64,000 bases of DNA from Varroa destructor (taxonomy: Eukaryota; Arthropoda; Arachnida; Mesostigmata; Varroidae): positions 36,524,105-36,588,104 of the forward strand of contig NW_019211457.1 of the NCBI RefSeq assembly GCF_002443255.2, written 5' to 3'. The notes under the pieces were generated by a model, which saw only the letters and a list, made by a program, of their open reading frames with translations, was not told where the DNA came from and ran no database searches. The position numbers and the translations under genes were made by a program. This document shows, piece by piece, positions 49,741 through 63,254 of this stretch. How positions within the stretch are numbered: the stretch's first letter is position 1; each line of letters starts with the position of its first letter.

Positions 49741-52700
49741 TGATGAGGCTCTAAATGGATCGAGTTTTGCGATGAAAAAAGCTGTCTCACTCAAACAACC
49801 GTCAGAAGCGAACTGATGAAGGGAACTACGCCACTGATTGGGACACTTCTCCATTGTTGAGCGACGAAGCTGGTGGATAACAGCGTATATATACTATCAA
49901 CTCTGGCCAATAGCGACCAAACGCACGCATCACCTATCGGATCCAGTTCATCGTTCCTGCTTATACGTACAAGCTTACGTCGACAACAATCGAAGTTTAA
50001 CGATTTGAGATAAACGTAAATACAGATAAATACAGAGATACGTAAATACATATTAATAGCAAGAATACAGTGTCGAAAGCGAAAGGTGGGGTTAAACTAG
50101 TTCGGTGCTATAACTCATATCCGACAACTCTGAATATTCTGACATCGGTCTTCTGTTTTATTTTGCTTCGTTTTATTCATGTAGAAACATCTTCGTAACG
50201 TATCAGACTCTATCTTCGCAGAACACGATAATCTACTGCTATAGCTGTAACCTGTGATAAACGTTCGAGTGGTGATCGAAAACACCACCAACAAAGCTGC
50301 AAATCGTTGTGCATGGCCAATGCTCGCCCTCAATAACCAATTTGAATGTCGAAGGCGTGTCTTCGACCCAATATTAATGGCATTATGCGTGAACTTCCCG
50401 ACAACTACGTCAGAATTAAACTTTACTTCATTTCTAACGTTGACGATCATCGACATTAGCGGACAGCCTTCGTGTCGCGTGCCTTGGCTACGTTCTAAAA
50501 CCTCATTCGAGGAGGACCTGATTCGGCAAACACTAATACATGATTTTGACTGCACAGGCCGTCGCCATTGAACTGCACTAGATGACGGGAATACTCTAGC
50601 GGCGAAGCAAATTCATCATCGTGGACGCCTTCTTTTTGAGATCAGCGAACCGTTCCATATATGAGTTACTACATGGCGACTAGTCAGACTTCGGTACAGT
50701 CACGCAAACGATAAAGAGATATTGCCAACAGTAGCCAAAATACCCCCGTCCGCGGTCGTGCAGCGCTCACCGTCCATTATCCGTGCCGAGAGTTATCACT
50801 GCAGCGACAGCAGTGGCTCGACAGTCGTAATGTCGAATCACCAACCCATTCTTTTACGATCACGGCGCCATACAACGTAAAGTGGTGACCATTGGCAACA
50901 CGGTCAAAATGCTCTAACCGGTTCTGTTGTCAGCGTGCTCTCTGCGGCCAGCGTACGAAGTTTTTCTATTATCTCCTGCTGCCATTGTGTTTGCTTTGTT
51001 ACCGCCAACATGTATAAACACAACAATATGACACGATCACAAGCCAAAGTCTGCATTTGACTGTGTAGGTAAAGGTATTGTCACCTTTCCGTCGATCTCG
51101 CCGCTCGCTAGCTGTTCATATTCACGATACTTTCGATGATACAGCCTTCCAGTGCAAGCCCCGCTACACACACACACACTACGCTCTCTCATGCGCCATC
51201 GGCGTCGAACACGAGAACCCCAACTTCGGGTCGTTCACGTCGGCGCAATTCACGCTATGCTACCTGCTTCGATACATAGGCGTAGGGACGTGCTTCTGCA
51301 GTTCTCTTCTAGCCCACGTCACGCTCTTTCTCCCCCGTACCTTTTTCCCGGTGGGAAAAAACTTTTTTTTATTAATAGCTTTTGTCGGCCTCTGATGAGC
51401 AGCCGAGGCTAACGCGGTGCGGCAGTGACGCACACATAGGCTTATACACACTCTCAATTGCCCCAGAGTCCGTACTGTCAGCAACGACCGTTGCGAGACC
51501 TGGTGGTATCAGGGGGTCCTTCAGTCCTAGGGCTGGCGGGGAGCCCTAGGAGCGCGTTGTTTTTGCATGCGAGTGAAAACGATATTTCCAATACGCATAA
51601 TTTCGATATGGCCGATCTGACGACAGCAAGCACCGAATCCAAGCTGCACTATTTTACGTAGTAACAACACCAATGGTTGCAATCTGCAGAGTGCGCGTCG
51701 CGCGCCGAACGTACAACAAATAAACAAGGTTAGGGATTTTCTTTGGTGGACTTTATTGTGCCCACTACTAGTAGACTTCATAAAACGAGCGAAAGTTTAC
51801 CTATGTGCGTTAGCAGACGAACACTTTACCAGTCATTTACTAACAGGGGTTGAATAAATTCAAGATGAAATGTTGTCACATCATCTATTCGGCAAGTTTG
51901 ACCATTGTTGGCATTTCCCAATGCCTCGTTGTGAAACAGCGCGTGCAGTGACTAGATCTTTGATGGGCTGTTTCCGCTGAACAGTCGCAAACTCTTCTAT
52001 AAGAGATTTGTATCTTTCGCATACTTCTGTGATGCACAGAGGTCAGGGCAACGATTGGCCTGACACAGATCGCGCCGTTGCCACACACCTAATAGAAGAA
52101 ATTCAGCCATATCAACTGCCGTAAAGGAGTTAAATTCAATACGATAGATCCGTTACAATACAATGCCATCCAATTCACGGTCGGTTTGATCGAAAATTAC
52201 GCCATGGTCCATGCTTAGTGTATAAAAAAAAAGAATAGAAATCACGATGTCTCCGTAATACTCTGACAATAGCCGGACAGCAAAAGCAGACATGAGGATG
52301 GTCACATTCTAGCTAACGACATTGCGCTTAGGCTATTAGAAAAAATATTGTTGTATAATAGAACCGCAGAAAACTATTCTCACCTACTGTAATGCTCCTA
52401 CATTATATGGTAATTGCACGCAAACGATAAACTCTCCAGGGTTCTAAGTTAGCCTGGCAAACAGTGGCATCCCGTCGTTGCCCCGTTTTGATAGCAATAG
52501 CAACATTCTCACTGCTATGCTAGCTACATCGACCTATGTCACTTTAGGACAACGACAGGGTCCCATTTCCATATATACCTAAGCCGGTCATTGATGTTTC
52601 ATGTGATGCAGTTTAAATACCACAGTATTGCTTATGTAGCCTCCTACTCATTGTGCATCAAATCATCGATAAATATATGCGTGATCTGGTGCGTACCATT

Positions 52701-54151
52701 AGGCTAGGACGAAATGCATATTTTATTTGTTTTAATAACGCGAACATACGATGTAGCACGTACAGACGAGGGTAGAATATGAATTACTAGAACAAGATGA
52801 GACGACTATTTTGTTCCAGCTGATCGCCTTAGTATTAATGGAAGTGCTGTGAAAAGCGGTCCGTCTATAGTCGTGAAAATGCCGTCAGCAACCGAAAGCG
52901 TTAAAGTTGTTTTCAAATCCTCACTGGAGGCGAGCTTTCGGTATAGCTGGGCTCCCACTACCTTTTACTCCCTTTTTGTTAATACTATTCGGCTACGCTG
53001 TTTTATCGACTAGTGTGGGGGCAATCTGTTCTTAAAATTTAGGCCCGGAGTGCAGGCTTCTGTGCCTCATGGAGCAGCTCATCACAAGGACATACTCAGT
53101 GGCGGCATAGCGCTGATCTCTTGTATGTCGAGCCCATTAGCTTGGAGGCCCAGTTGCGGCTAGGAGCGTTGAATCGTGGCCTACACTGCCGATATTGATT
53201 AGCGGTAAATGTATTTCCTACCCTTACTCCCGTCGCTACTGGGTGCTCGCCACTTTAATATTTTTTAGGCCAATATCCCTTCCACAGTTTTTTTTCAGTG
53301 CTATCAATCTAGCAGCGTTGTTAGGATAGGAAGCAAGCATTCGAAACCGTTACGGGCCTACACAGGATTCGCGTCGATCGTGAGAACCTCCCTATAGAGA
53401 ACTCATACGTACTAGTCGTCGTCTACGATGAAAGAAATAAACCTAAATGCGCTCAAAAAGTGTCATCTGTATAGATTACTCTTAATGTATGCATTATGCT
53501 CTATATTCGTTGAGTACATTGAACTGTTCAGGACAAAATGCTATCTATACAAAAACCATAGGAGGCAGCGCTAATTTGCTAAGACTCCTCAATATTGCCC
53601 CTCAATTCAGCTCACGGCAAAAGAACAACGTCTAGGCTAATTATATCAGTGCAGTGATTTTCCATTGCCTCAGTTGTATCGGTAATTATTACAGCTGATT
53701 AGCGCAACATATGTTTGCTATTAACAATACTCAGAAAATGAACTGAGGACGATGTTGAAGGAAACGTAAGGCTTATCTTTAAGGGGCTGAATGATGCTAC
53801 AAACACTTCGTACGCCGAATTTCACGTTTATTTTCAAAATTGTTATAGGTTTCTTGTCATCAAACTGCTTCTGTATCGGCTCAGAAAGTTCCGCGCGCGT
53901 CGGATGCTCAACACTGCCACAAGCTGCCATGACGAGCGTGCAAAAAAATGACCTTGACGAAATGCATAGTACAAGAAAGACGTTACCAGCTGTTGTAAAC
54001 TTAATATGATATTTTCGAACGGTACTCTCAAAAAAATCGAGCACAGAAAGCATTGTGCATTCGTATGACAACTCGAGTGTCATTTTTTAAAAAAAAGATT
54101 TTTTGATTGTGCAGACCTGCACGTGACGTTCAGGCTAGCGTTGGCTGAACG

Positions 54152-54154
<3 letters not shown>
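49738..54154. other. unassigned non-coding stretch
   Basis: Contains a 146-codon minus-strand frame at 50,115-50,555 and a 120-codon one at 53,721-54,083. Neither resembles a known family. From about 50,750 to 51,650 the composition is balanced and CG dinucleotides are frequent, which may mark a regulatory island. No RNA gene is recognised. Confidence 0.45.

Positions 54155-54186
<32 letters not shown>
54155..54186. repeat. (TA)16 microsatellite
   Basis: Sixteen TA units, 370 bases outside the left end of the mariner element. Confidence 0.95.
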
Positions 54187-54188
<2 letters not shown>

Positions 54189-54555
54189 TAATAACCGTTT
54201 AAATAGAGGAGATTCGAGTGATTTGATTTTTGAGCTCAAACGAAAGCTATTTGAATACCTTACAACGAGTCAACGGTCGGCTAAAGTGAGAGGCTATGTG
54301 CAGATAGGAACCATTTCCGTTAGTGCCGTACACTATTAGTTCTAACTAGTGAATGGAGGCGGGAGTTAAAACTACGATTGGTGAAGCAGGTGCGTGAGTT
54401 CAGAAGCGAGGTTGAAAGAGGGATGTGCCGTGCCTTCGATTTACGTGCCTACCACTGGGTCGAATAAAAACTGGCGGCCCTTAGCAGGGTACCGAAAGAC
54501 GTTCGAAAACGCGTGTCAGCTCTTCACGCCAAGATCTAAAAACGTAATGACATTA

Positions 54556-54579
54556 TTAGGTTAAGTAAAAAGTTTCCGT
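54556..54579 (-). repeat. mariner terminal inverted repeat, 3' end of the element
   Basis: Reads TTAGGTTAAGTAAAAAGTTT and continues CCGT. This matches the right-hand repeat (55,707-55,730, opposite strand) at most positions: both have GGTT, GT, AAAAGT and TCCG in register. A TA dinucleotide precedes it at 54,554-54,555, as expected for mariner insertion. Confidence 0.75.
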
Positions 54580-54597
54580 TGTCTTTTAGCCATTAGC

Positions 54598-55563
54598 TTA
54601 TAGTAAGTGCAAGTGAACACATTTTAGTACGAGTGGTGTCCTTCGCTTCCTACGACTCGCCCATCTTTCTGGCAACCGATTTATCCCGCAAAGTAAAAAG
54701 ACTTGGTCCTCGAAAACAATCCGTTTGTCGGACTTCAATCTCTGTTCTGAAGTGTTTGTCAGTCCCTTTGAAGGGATTGACCAAAACAAGCGATATTCAA
54801 ATGGAGCGTTGTCCAAGCCGTACGTCGGGTGTGGCTGAGCTTTTCATTGGAGGTCCGTTAGCGCTAGTTGGGTCCTCAAAGAAGCATGCGGTACAGCGTT
54901 GTCATGCAGCGATGTTACTTCGCGTCGTCGAAACTCAGTCCAAGGCCTTTTTCTGTCAATTTCGTAGCTGACACGATTGATTTGTGTAATGAGTTCCTGT
55001 AGCTTCTCCTGAGGTTTGAGTGCCTCATCAGTACAACGCTGTCTTGTCATCCCATCAGGTGGAGAACTTCAGCATTTAATCATGAATATCTCTCCGTGAC
55101 GTCGAATTGGGAGGGAATTTAGATACATCATAAAAGACCAATCTTTCATTGTTGCTTACGATCCTGTATAGAAATGTAATTCATTTCTGTTGTGTAAGCA
55201 ACCCAAAGCATATTGTCAAACATTTCTTAATCATTATTATTAAGTTCATGGGGATTTCTTCTTTATTTTTCGATCTTTTTCAGTGCAAGTCAACAATGGA
55301 TCAGTCGTCTAAATCACTCCTAGCTGTGTGGAGAGTTCTTGGATCGATCGCGCTGAACTTCGCTTAATGCAGAATGCCTGCAGTTCATCGTCGTCGTTTG
55401 CTTCTTCAGGGCATCTGAAGCGTCATTTGTCGTCTGGAAGCAATTAAACTAAAACTGGCAAGTGGTAGCGCCAGCCGTGGACTTCGAAAAATTCTTTTTG
55501 TGTCGGCAGCCTTTTTTCAACACGAAAAAGGCGTTGTACGATATGCATTTTTTCAGTCTCCAT
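54598..55563 (-). pseudogene. mariner transposase pseudogene (D34E-type third position)
   Basis: Starts at METEKMHIVQRLF (ATG at 55,561-55,563) about 145 bases inside the repeat, as in intact mariners. Blocks in order: DDDELQAF...SIQELSTQLGV near 55,395-55,330 (usual helix-turn-helix linker TTRELAEKLGV); IVSNNERLVFYDV near 55,162-55,125, where the first catalytic Asp of GDEKW has become Asn; SLHDNAVPH with the second catalytic Asp at 54,901-54,903; YGLDNAPFEYRLF near 54,790-54,820, where the third catalytic residue, exactly 35 positions on, is Glu; and GINRLPERWA, the conserved carboxy-terminal LPERW block. Damage includes an in-frame TAA after about residue 39, at least one frame change between first and second blocks, and a TGA at 54,844-54,846 at the position of a conserved Trp. 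Identification as mariner is firm. No active protein can be made. Confidence 0.88.
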
Positions 55564-55685
55564 GACTAGATGCACTGAACCAACGCTTTTAGTGGTAACA
55601 ACCTAGCAAAACAAATGTAAACGCCCAACAATCAAAACAGACATCTTGAGAAATATCAGTGATATACGATTGGCCGGTCTGACAC

Positions 55686-55701
55686 TAGCGCCATCTATCG
55701 G
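55686..55701 (-). promoter_or_regulatory. AGATGGCGCTA motif inside the mariner leader
   Basis: The minus strand reads CCGATAGATGGCGCTA, which contains an arthropod CTCF-like AGATGGCGCTA core. It lies between the inverted repeat and the transposase start. It may simply be part of the element's ancestral leader. Confidence 0.25.
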
Positions 55702-55706
55702 CTGCA

Positions 55707-55730
55707 GCGGAGACTTTTCACACAACCCGG
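55707..55730 (-). repeat. mariner terminal inverted repeat, 5' end of the element
   Basis: On the minus strand it reads CCGGGTTGTGTGAAAAGTCT and continues CCGC. Counting from GGTT, about 17 of 22 positions match the other repeat at 54,556-54,579. Confidence 0.75.
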
Positions 55731-57752
55731 TGATCGAATGTTAATTTCATTTGCCTTCAGCTTTATGCATTGAGTTCTATCGTGTTTTTTCCGTCATCGA
55801 ACTTAACCGTCTCTATTTTGCCCTTACTGTAATCAGACGGGTCGTGCTAGTACTGTTCTACTGTTGCAACCTTCTCATTCAAACACTATGCCCTAAGGCG
55901 AAGACATCTTTTATACATATATATGTATATATTTCTACGCTTTTGTAATATATTTCTGAAAAAACATAGGCGCACCTAGCCTGCTCTATTACATATCATG
56001 TTATAGCTTTTTCTACGATGACCGATGAATGGATCTTTCTTAGCTTGAACGAACCGTTCTACGGTAGTTATAGATTTACGAAGGAATAGTATCGATTACT
56101 TTGCTTTAGAAGACACCAATTGGGCCGTTGTGTTACCGTTCAAATTTGTCCCAAACAGCTTTTATAATATCTATTTAATACGATTTCGTTCTAGTTTCTA
56201 ATTAAATAACTATGGCTACGTTGATTTTATAATTAGTTTCATAAAATCTAATCAACACCAAATAAAGGAACTAACTAGTAGGCTGTATCGAGCGCATACG
56301 ATGAGACGTCATTTCTTCTCGAGGACGCATCTTCTCCAATTGACTACGCTCTCTGAGGTACTTTACTGCTAGACGCATACGAGTTATTGTGATGTACAGA
56401 TGAAGAATACATCGACGCCCGCCAATATCAGGAGATATAATAAAATCGCAGCTTTTGATTAGATGCTCCTACTCACGAGACCAAAGAGAGCTCATTGTGG
56501 AACAATAGTATGCACTCTGCAGTTCTTCGTGATTCGAAGATAATGTTGACAAAGGGCCTATGGCCAACAAATAGCTTCCAGTAAGATTTGTTCACACACG
56601 TCCTAATCCATATACTATAGAAACCAGCAACCACAAAGCTTTTACACTATCAAAATAGACCATCATTAGTATTATCGAACAACGCTGCAAGATACGGCAC
56701 AACCGTTATCTATAAGGTAGTGTTTATCCTTAATATTCCAAGTTTAAACATGCGATACCCGTCTGAACACGGCGCTCATATAAACTCCGAATCATTGTAG
56801 TGCTGCGTCACCACAGGGGCCAACGAACACTACTGAGAACAGTGATGGCGCTTCGAGCGAAACAAACGAAGATATCTTTGTAGCGGAACGCGAGTTGCCT
56901 GTTTCGAAACGACTATGGTCTCTTTAGCCGTGAGTTCGGCACGCATGGCTGAGCCTTGACTACGTTTTCCGCTGAACGGAGCCTTCAACTCTGTGAGTTA
57001 ATTGGCCACAGAGCATGCAAGGAGGATAGGGGGGTGCAGTGCGCTGAAATGATACACGCGTGCCATCTGGTGAAGAACCTCCGCTTTTGGGCGTATCTCA
57101 ATGCTCTGAGATCTAACCTTATACGTCCTCATATCAGACCAGGTTCCATATCAACCAGGAACGTTGATGGCCTACTATTACACCGTTCAACTGCAACGGA
57201 ACACTTCGCGTATTTTATGTGATTCCGTCGCGTTTAGGTACTTCTACCTAACCGAAATTCGTAATCCTTCGCGCAAAGACACATTCAAGAAGTTCATAAG
57301 GCAGCGACAAGTAAATTTATTAAGCTTTGTTTGGTTAGCTACAAATTCAGGCTGGGTCTAAAAAATTGCGTTGTTCCCTTTGGGCGAATGCTGTCAATGC
57401 CCGCGCGCCGCTGAACAGTTGAACTATAGGATAGGATATAAAGGAGACCAGAGAAGAAAAGCGTGAATATCTGAATTTATCCCTTCGTTGCATCTTTGCA
57501 TGCAACATATCGTATGCACAGTGGTCTAGTTGCCCCGGTTTGGTCCCATCGTAGTGTCAAGGTTTCCCTATGCGATAAGGCCCCACGATTAAGCTAAATT
57601 CTGATCTTATATGCAGTGGAAGCCTTAGGGTGTGTCGAAACAGTTAATTATTACCTTATTAGTGTGGGGTTACGACTGAACAGAAAAGAATGCAGTTACC
57701 GATAAATTAGCGTACCCACATATTCCCAACCCCATTATAACTCCCTATATAT
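55731..57752. other. unassigned non-coding stretch
   Basis: No gene is recognised. Overlapping frames of 88 and 65 codons at 56,956-57,361 have no family match. The stretch ends in a short TA run at the scaffold gap. Confidence 0.45.
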
Positions 57753-57852
57753 NNNNNNNNNNNNNNNNNNNNNNNNNNNNNNNNNNNNNNNNNNNNNNNN
57801 NNNNNNNNNNNNNNNNNNNNNNNNNNNNNNNNNNNNNNNNNNNNNNNNNNNN
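57753..57852. other. 100-N scaffold gap
   Basis: Exactly 100 N, a conventional placeholder for a gap of unknown size. TA dinucleotides lie on both sides (CTATATAT before, TATATATATA after), so the assembly most likely broke in a long TA repeat. Confidence 0.99.
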
Positions 57853-60800
57853 TATATATATATTGTTTTGAGACAATCTACAATTTTTTTAGAGCAGTAC
57901 TTTGTGATTTTATGGTTATAATTTGTGATACTATTAGTGAAATCCAGTACTGCTACTATGATGATAATTTTCATTGTCTTAGATGGTATTGTGGGGGCTC
58001 GTTTAACGACACAGGGATATGTCGCTTCCGATAATTTCAATGGTACTTCGTGTCCGTGTGATTCGATTTGAAATAAGACATAGATTTGTTCGTTTTGTTT
58101 TGGAACAGGGTAACTTTTATTAAGTTTAATGCTTTAGCCCTCTCACAGCCTAATCTTCATAAAAGGACTTTAGACACATGATAACCTAACGTACCTAAAT
58201 ATGTTTCTATTTTAATAACAAATATGCCATCCTTAGCTTAACGCAGGTAATTTTTCTACCAACTAGAATAACCTGTACTAGTTGTGCATCAATTCTAGAA
58301 ACCTGTTTACTTGTGAATAGTTGTTATGTTAAACAAAATTAAACTTGCAGTTTTCACGGATCTGTCAGGACAGTGAGTTGGAGGTATAACAGAAGACTCA
58401 AGAAGTTTAGGGTGCCCGTGTTTATGACAGTTTTCAATAGAAGTAAACATTAAAAAAATATTTGGCGAAGATCTTAGAGCTATTACGAAAATAAAGGTAG
58501 CTCTCGTTATTTCCTGTAGAGACGTAGCTACATAAATGCCATGCTTTTAAACTAGTCGGGTCAATCTAAGGAATTAACCGGAAGTACGTACGTAGTTTTA
58601 AAAAGTACTGAAGTAGAGCCCATTCTAGAAGTTATTTCTACGTAGTAGTGCTTCTGACTATTAAAACCAGTCGCAAGTTCTGAAGCTTCTCATGGTGCCT
58701 AACATTTGCAGACCATTTCTTTTGAGAAGGGGAGAGATACAATTTCGTCTTGAGGCCTATCCTGATTCTGGTTGATAAAAAGCCTTGAAAAAGGAGAATG
58801 CTGATAATTTGATGGATATCCATTTGTGCATCTATCGTGATAATAAGTCCTCGCGGTGGTCTTACTTAAATTAATAAGGCAAGAATCCCTTTCTTTGTGT
58901 ATGTAGATATCAAAATAGGTCCTGCATTAAGTAGCACGTACGATTTCTGTCGTTCTGGCTGACCATGTCCAAATCTTGAAAACTTATTTTTCTGGCCTAT
59001 TTTCTTGAAGCAGTATGTATATATAGCACACATGCCGCAATGACTCATTTGTTTTACATAACTATAAAATGATTGTGAAATCTATAAACAAAAGAACATT
59101 TTTTTTTCATAATAGTATCTAGTTAAATAAATTATCCCTAGCTCGGTATAGCTGTTCGAACCGAGTTCGCATGTCAAGTATTGTAATGATTGGTAATACC
59201 AGCGTAAAAACCAACATTTAGATTTCCACCTATCCAAAAGGCTTTCATAAACTTTTCTTTCTCACTTTGGTACTGTTTTTGTTAAGGGTAGGTGTGTATA
59301 CGCGTGTACCTCCCTCCACGTGGGGAGCCTGCAACTTCTGGTTATCTTGCAGGGACCTATTTCCCACTTTACCCCTCGTCATAATGATCATTCGATTGAG
59401 CTGATGAAGAGATAACTATTAGCTGTCAAGCGTTATGCCGAGAATATTACATTTTACTACATGTCCATTTACTGATCTAAAAAGAAAGCTTTAGCGCCGC
59501 TGTTATTCTGGTGGCTGACGCTGGTGGATAGGATGGTATTAAAATTAACGACGCAGCTAAAAACAGAAGAACGCAACTTCCCATATTTTTTTTTTATTTC
59601 ACCAACGCAATAAAACGTTGCGTCGTTAAGTAAACCAGTCCGATTAAATAGTTATGAACGCCTGTACAATACTGCTACGTCACGTTCTAATGGCCGCTGC
59701 CTCTGCCTACGAGGTGACATCATTCAGTTCCCTTTTTTTCGATACGAGTTGTATGTTAAAAGTAATGCTAGGTCATTGGTTACTTCTCGCCGAAGAAAAG
59801 CAGACTTCGTGGTAGTACTTTGGCCGCTGGTCGTTTCGGAACGTCAGCTGCTTAAACAAACAGAGAGAGTCTTTTTGGCTGCTGAGAACTTCTTGCTGCT
59901 CCTGGGTGTCCTGGTTACAGGTGGTTAAATAAGTGTCTGTGAGGGGAGTGTGTGTGTCTTTTCCATTTTGGCTACGAGTAAGGGGTTCCGACAGACAGCG
60001 AAGCGCACATCGAAACAGGGCCGCTCAGTCGCCCTGCGGTCATTCATACACTGTATAATGTAATAGAAAAGCATAATATATCCAGCTAGCAGCTGTCACC
60101 ACCCGCATGTCGCCTCCTCAACCAATGGCTTCTTAGCCAGTAGTTGCGGTACCGCGGTGGTGCGTCACCGCTTCTATTATCACCATCGTAAAGAGGATGC
60201 CAACGAAAAGCAACTCAAATGGCGTGAACTATAAAGAAAGCTTTTGGTTCGGTAGAGGTGACGTGCTTGATGGTCACGATATTATTGGAGTAGGGGTAGT
60301 TTTATTAACACGCTGCGCCTCTGATTTCCCTCTTTTCTGGTATCTGCTTAATTGTACTTAGATAACCGTAGACCCCCCAATACCGAACCGTTACTGCGCA
60401 GAGCCGACGCATCCCAGAGGCCTCCTATTGCCGCTGCTAGGGTTGCACAAGTACCAGTTGTTCGCAGTCGACACAAGCGACAGCCGCAGACGCAGCCAAC
60501 GAACGCCGTGTGGAGCGGAAGTTGAAAGCCGGAATCTACTAAGGAGGAAGTGAGAAAACGTCGAACGAAAGACAACGGTGCTCTACTACAACGCGCCCTA
60601 ATAGCAAGCTTATGTCTACGGTGTGTAAACTTTAAGTCTTTCACCATTTCTATCACAACTGCAATAATTTGTTTTACTACCTATGACTGGCTTACTGGAC
60701 CTGAACAGTATCAGCGAAAAGCACCATGATGCGATCAAAACGACGAAAATGAACTTTTCGAAGTGCCAGCATTGGGAAAAAGGCTGGGAAACGTTGCAAT

Positions 60801-63254
60801 AAGGAAACCATCGTTCTTCGCTTTTTGTCCAACACCGCAACCATTAGCGCTCGCTCTGCTAAGTGTTCTCACATGGTTAATAGACGAACCCATACACTGC
60901 TCAACCTCACTACTGAAGCAGTAGCAAGAAAATCAAAGGCAATGACTGCAATTGAAAAACAACTATGCAAGGAGGCCAGGCGTGTAGGCAAAGCATCGGA
61001 GATACGTTTGTTTACCATAATGCAGGAAGTGACCCCATAGTCAAGGAGGAGGAACAGTTTTTGTCCATAATTGTGAAATTTGTTGTGACCTCCCGCAGTA
61101 AATCGCGCCTCGTCTCCACTACCAAGATTTACCGTGTACAACGTGCACCATCAATAAGTCTTTAGGCAGTTTCCCATATATATATATATAAACTTTCTTT
61201 TTCTTTTAATTCATTCGTTCGCTCGACTGACTAGTGCATTTGTGCACTTGTGTGTACTTGTACACGCTCCTAGATCGTGATGGTGCTTAAACGTCACCTA
61301 GCCATTACAGATAGTAGGAACCTTATATGTAAGATTTTGCTTATTTTTCCAATAAAATACCGCCGTAAAATAGCTCATCGGAAATTACATGACGGAGATC
61401 GTTTTCTGACGATGGCCAGAATGACATCATTTGGTACAAACAATGTACTCTGTTGGTTCGTTCGTTTGCTGTGCTCAGTCTTAAAATGTTCTCATAGGAC
61501 CAAGGCGAGCACTCGACATTACTCGAGCCTTCGCATCATCTTCGTTCAGCCAATGATATCTTCCGTAGTTACTGCAATCTTGGGAATGGTTTTTTGGGCA
61601 GTGCTTGCTGGAGTCGCGTCATTTTGAATAGAAGTAACGCAAACCGTTTTTTTTACGGCAAAGCTCACTTCCTGTTCGCCTTTACTCTAACTCATCTCAG
61701 TATCTCATCTAGAATGGGAATTTTGGCTACCACGGGCCGCATCATTTAAGTTAGGGTACGCGCCACATCCACGGCGATGGCGGCGTCCAGTGTTACAACG
61801 TATCAGAATCTTGTACGGCCTTTATGTGATTTCAGTCATAGCAGCAGGCACAAATTGCTGTTTAGCCGCTTCACATTTTGCTGTTTATCGCCGTACAGAG
61901 AGAGAATGAGAGAGGGAGAGGTGGAATTTGAAGTTTGAGTGAGCGTAGAAACGGTTGTAACAGTAGCAGCTTTTGCGGCGGTGACCGCTTCGGCCGAAGG
62001 TAGCAAAATGGGATTGATATCGAAATTCATGCAATACACCCAAATTAGCTCTTTACGTTAATGTCTTTGTTAAATGTGGTCGCCCCCTTTCACTCGTTGA
62101 CCAACTAGCGGCGGCTTTGGCAGTAGCTATTTAGACAATGCTTAAAAGCTTGTTTAGGGTCACACAGCCAATCCAAGACCAAAAGCGAGACGCGTACGGT
62201 GGCAGCGCTACGAGTGCAGAGTGCAGTTTGAGTGAGGGACCAAGATAGGCAAACCGAAAGTAAGCTGAAACAGCAAGCTGACAGATATTCGTGGCCACTT
62301 GAAATATCGCGGGGTTCCATTGTCGTTGACGCTTCACTTGTCCCCATACCTCGTGACCTTTTGTAATCGTTTACCAGATGGTCCATTGCTATCATTTTTG
62401 TCGGCCCCAGATCCTAACCAAAACGTCGAAGTCAAGCCATTGCGATGCTAATTTTCAAGCAGCCTCACCTCCAACCTCGATCAAGGAAGATTGACTCAAA
62501 TATAGAGAGTTCATGACAATTGTGTGTATATGAGGGTTATCGTCATGTAGTTTCACATATCGCATTCTCCTTCTGCTTAAATATATCGGCAAAGCTGAAC
62601 TCTCTCTCTCGCGCTTTGCGCGGAGAAAAACAAAAGTAACCCCCAAGACAACGTTTTTTCTCTTGCCTATAAAGACGCTTGCTGCTTCCATGCTTAACTC
62701 TGTCCGTACGGTACAAAACAAGTGACCCTATTACGTCCCAATTTGCCATCGTACGATTGGCTCTAAAGAAATATTATGAAAGAATTCTGAAGTTCTTTGC
62801 GAAGTAACGACCGAGAGACATTTATAAAGTGAGTCGTTTTCAAAAAACGTACACGAAAAGAATCCCAGAGTGTGACGAACATGCCCCTAGAAGCTATAGA
62901 TTCTTGTATCCAAGAAAAAAAATAGATTTAATTTTCAGTTCTCATTTTTTTTTTCAACTTTTCGAATTCAGGTTTTGAATCAGTACATGAACATTCTGCT
63001 AGGAAAATGTCGCCATTTTAGCATATGTAGCTCAATAGAAACTGACAAAGAATAACACGCATTTGTCTTATTTTGCTTTTCATCTACCCAATCAATCCCT
63101 CTGTATCTTTTCCGTAAAAATGAAGCAGTCGACCCTAACTTTTTTAGATAGCTGCATTTTGTGATGCACTCATACATCACTATGTGTTACATTTCATTAC
63201 TATACAAACGTGTAAATTGTGCTTCTTACACACTGTGCAGCATATGTCGGTGGC
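57853..63254. other. unassigned non-coding stretch
   Basis: AT-rich to about 59,500, then closer to balanced. Frames up to 116 codons (61,277-61,627) match nothing known. A (TA)8 repeat lies at 61,176-61,191, and a GA-rich patch at about 61,893-61,922. No RNA gene is seen. Confidence 0.45.
61176..61191. repeat. (AT)8 microsatellite
   Basis: Eight AT units, seen directly. Confidence 0.9.

Larger units (their letters stand above)
54556..55730 (-). mobile_element. nearly full-length inactive mariner element, 1,175 bp
   Basis: Two terminal inverted repeats enclose a minus-strand transposase pseudogene. The total of about 1.18 kb is slightly under the usual 1.25-1.3 kb for mariners, consistent with small deletions. 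The left flank keeps the TA target dinucleotide; the right flank now reads TG, so one copy of the duplication has probably mutated. The element is fixed and cannot move by itself, because its transposase is interrupted and catalytic residues are changed. Confidence 0.85.

Noticed and set aside
49539..49854. Frames with long Ser-Leu runs
   Set aside because: They are translations of the (GA)28 microsatellite.
50115..50555. 146-codon minus-strand open frame, the longest in the window
   Set aside because: No signal peptide, domain or family resemblance. With about 6% stop codons per frame position, roughly one frame this long is expected by chance in 64 kb read six ways.
53721..54083. 120-codon minus-strand frame near the mariner
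   Set aside because: I checked whether it continues the mariner transposase; it lies outside the inverted repeats and shares none of its motifs.
57735..58040. 101-codon frame crossing the gap
   Set aside because: A third of it is translated from N; it is not a real open frame.
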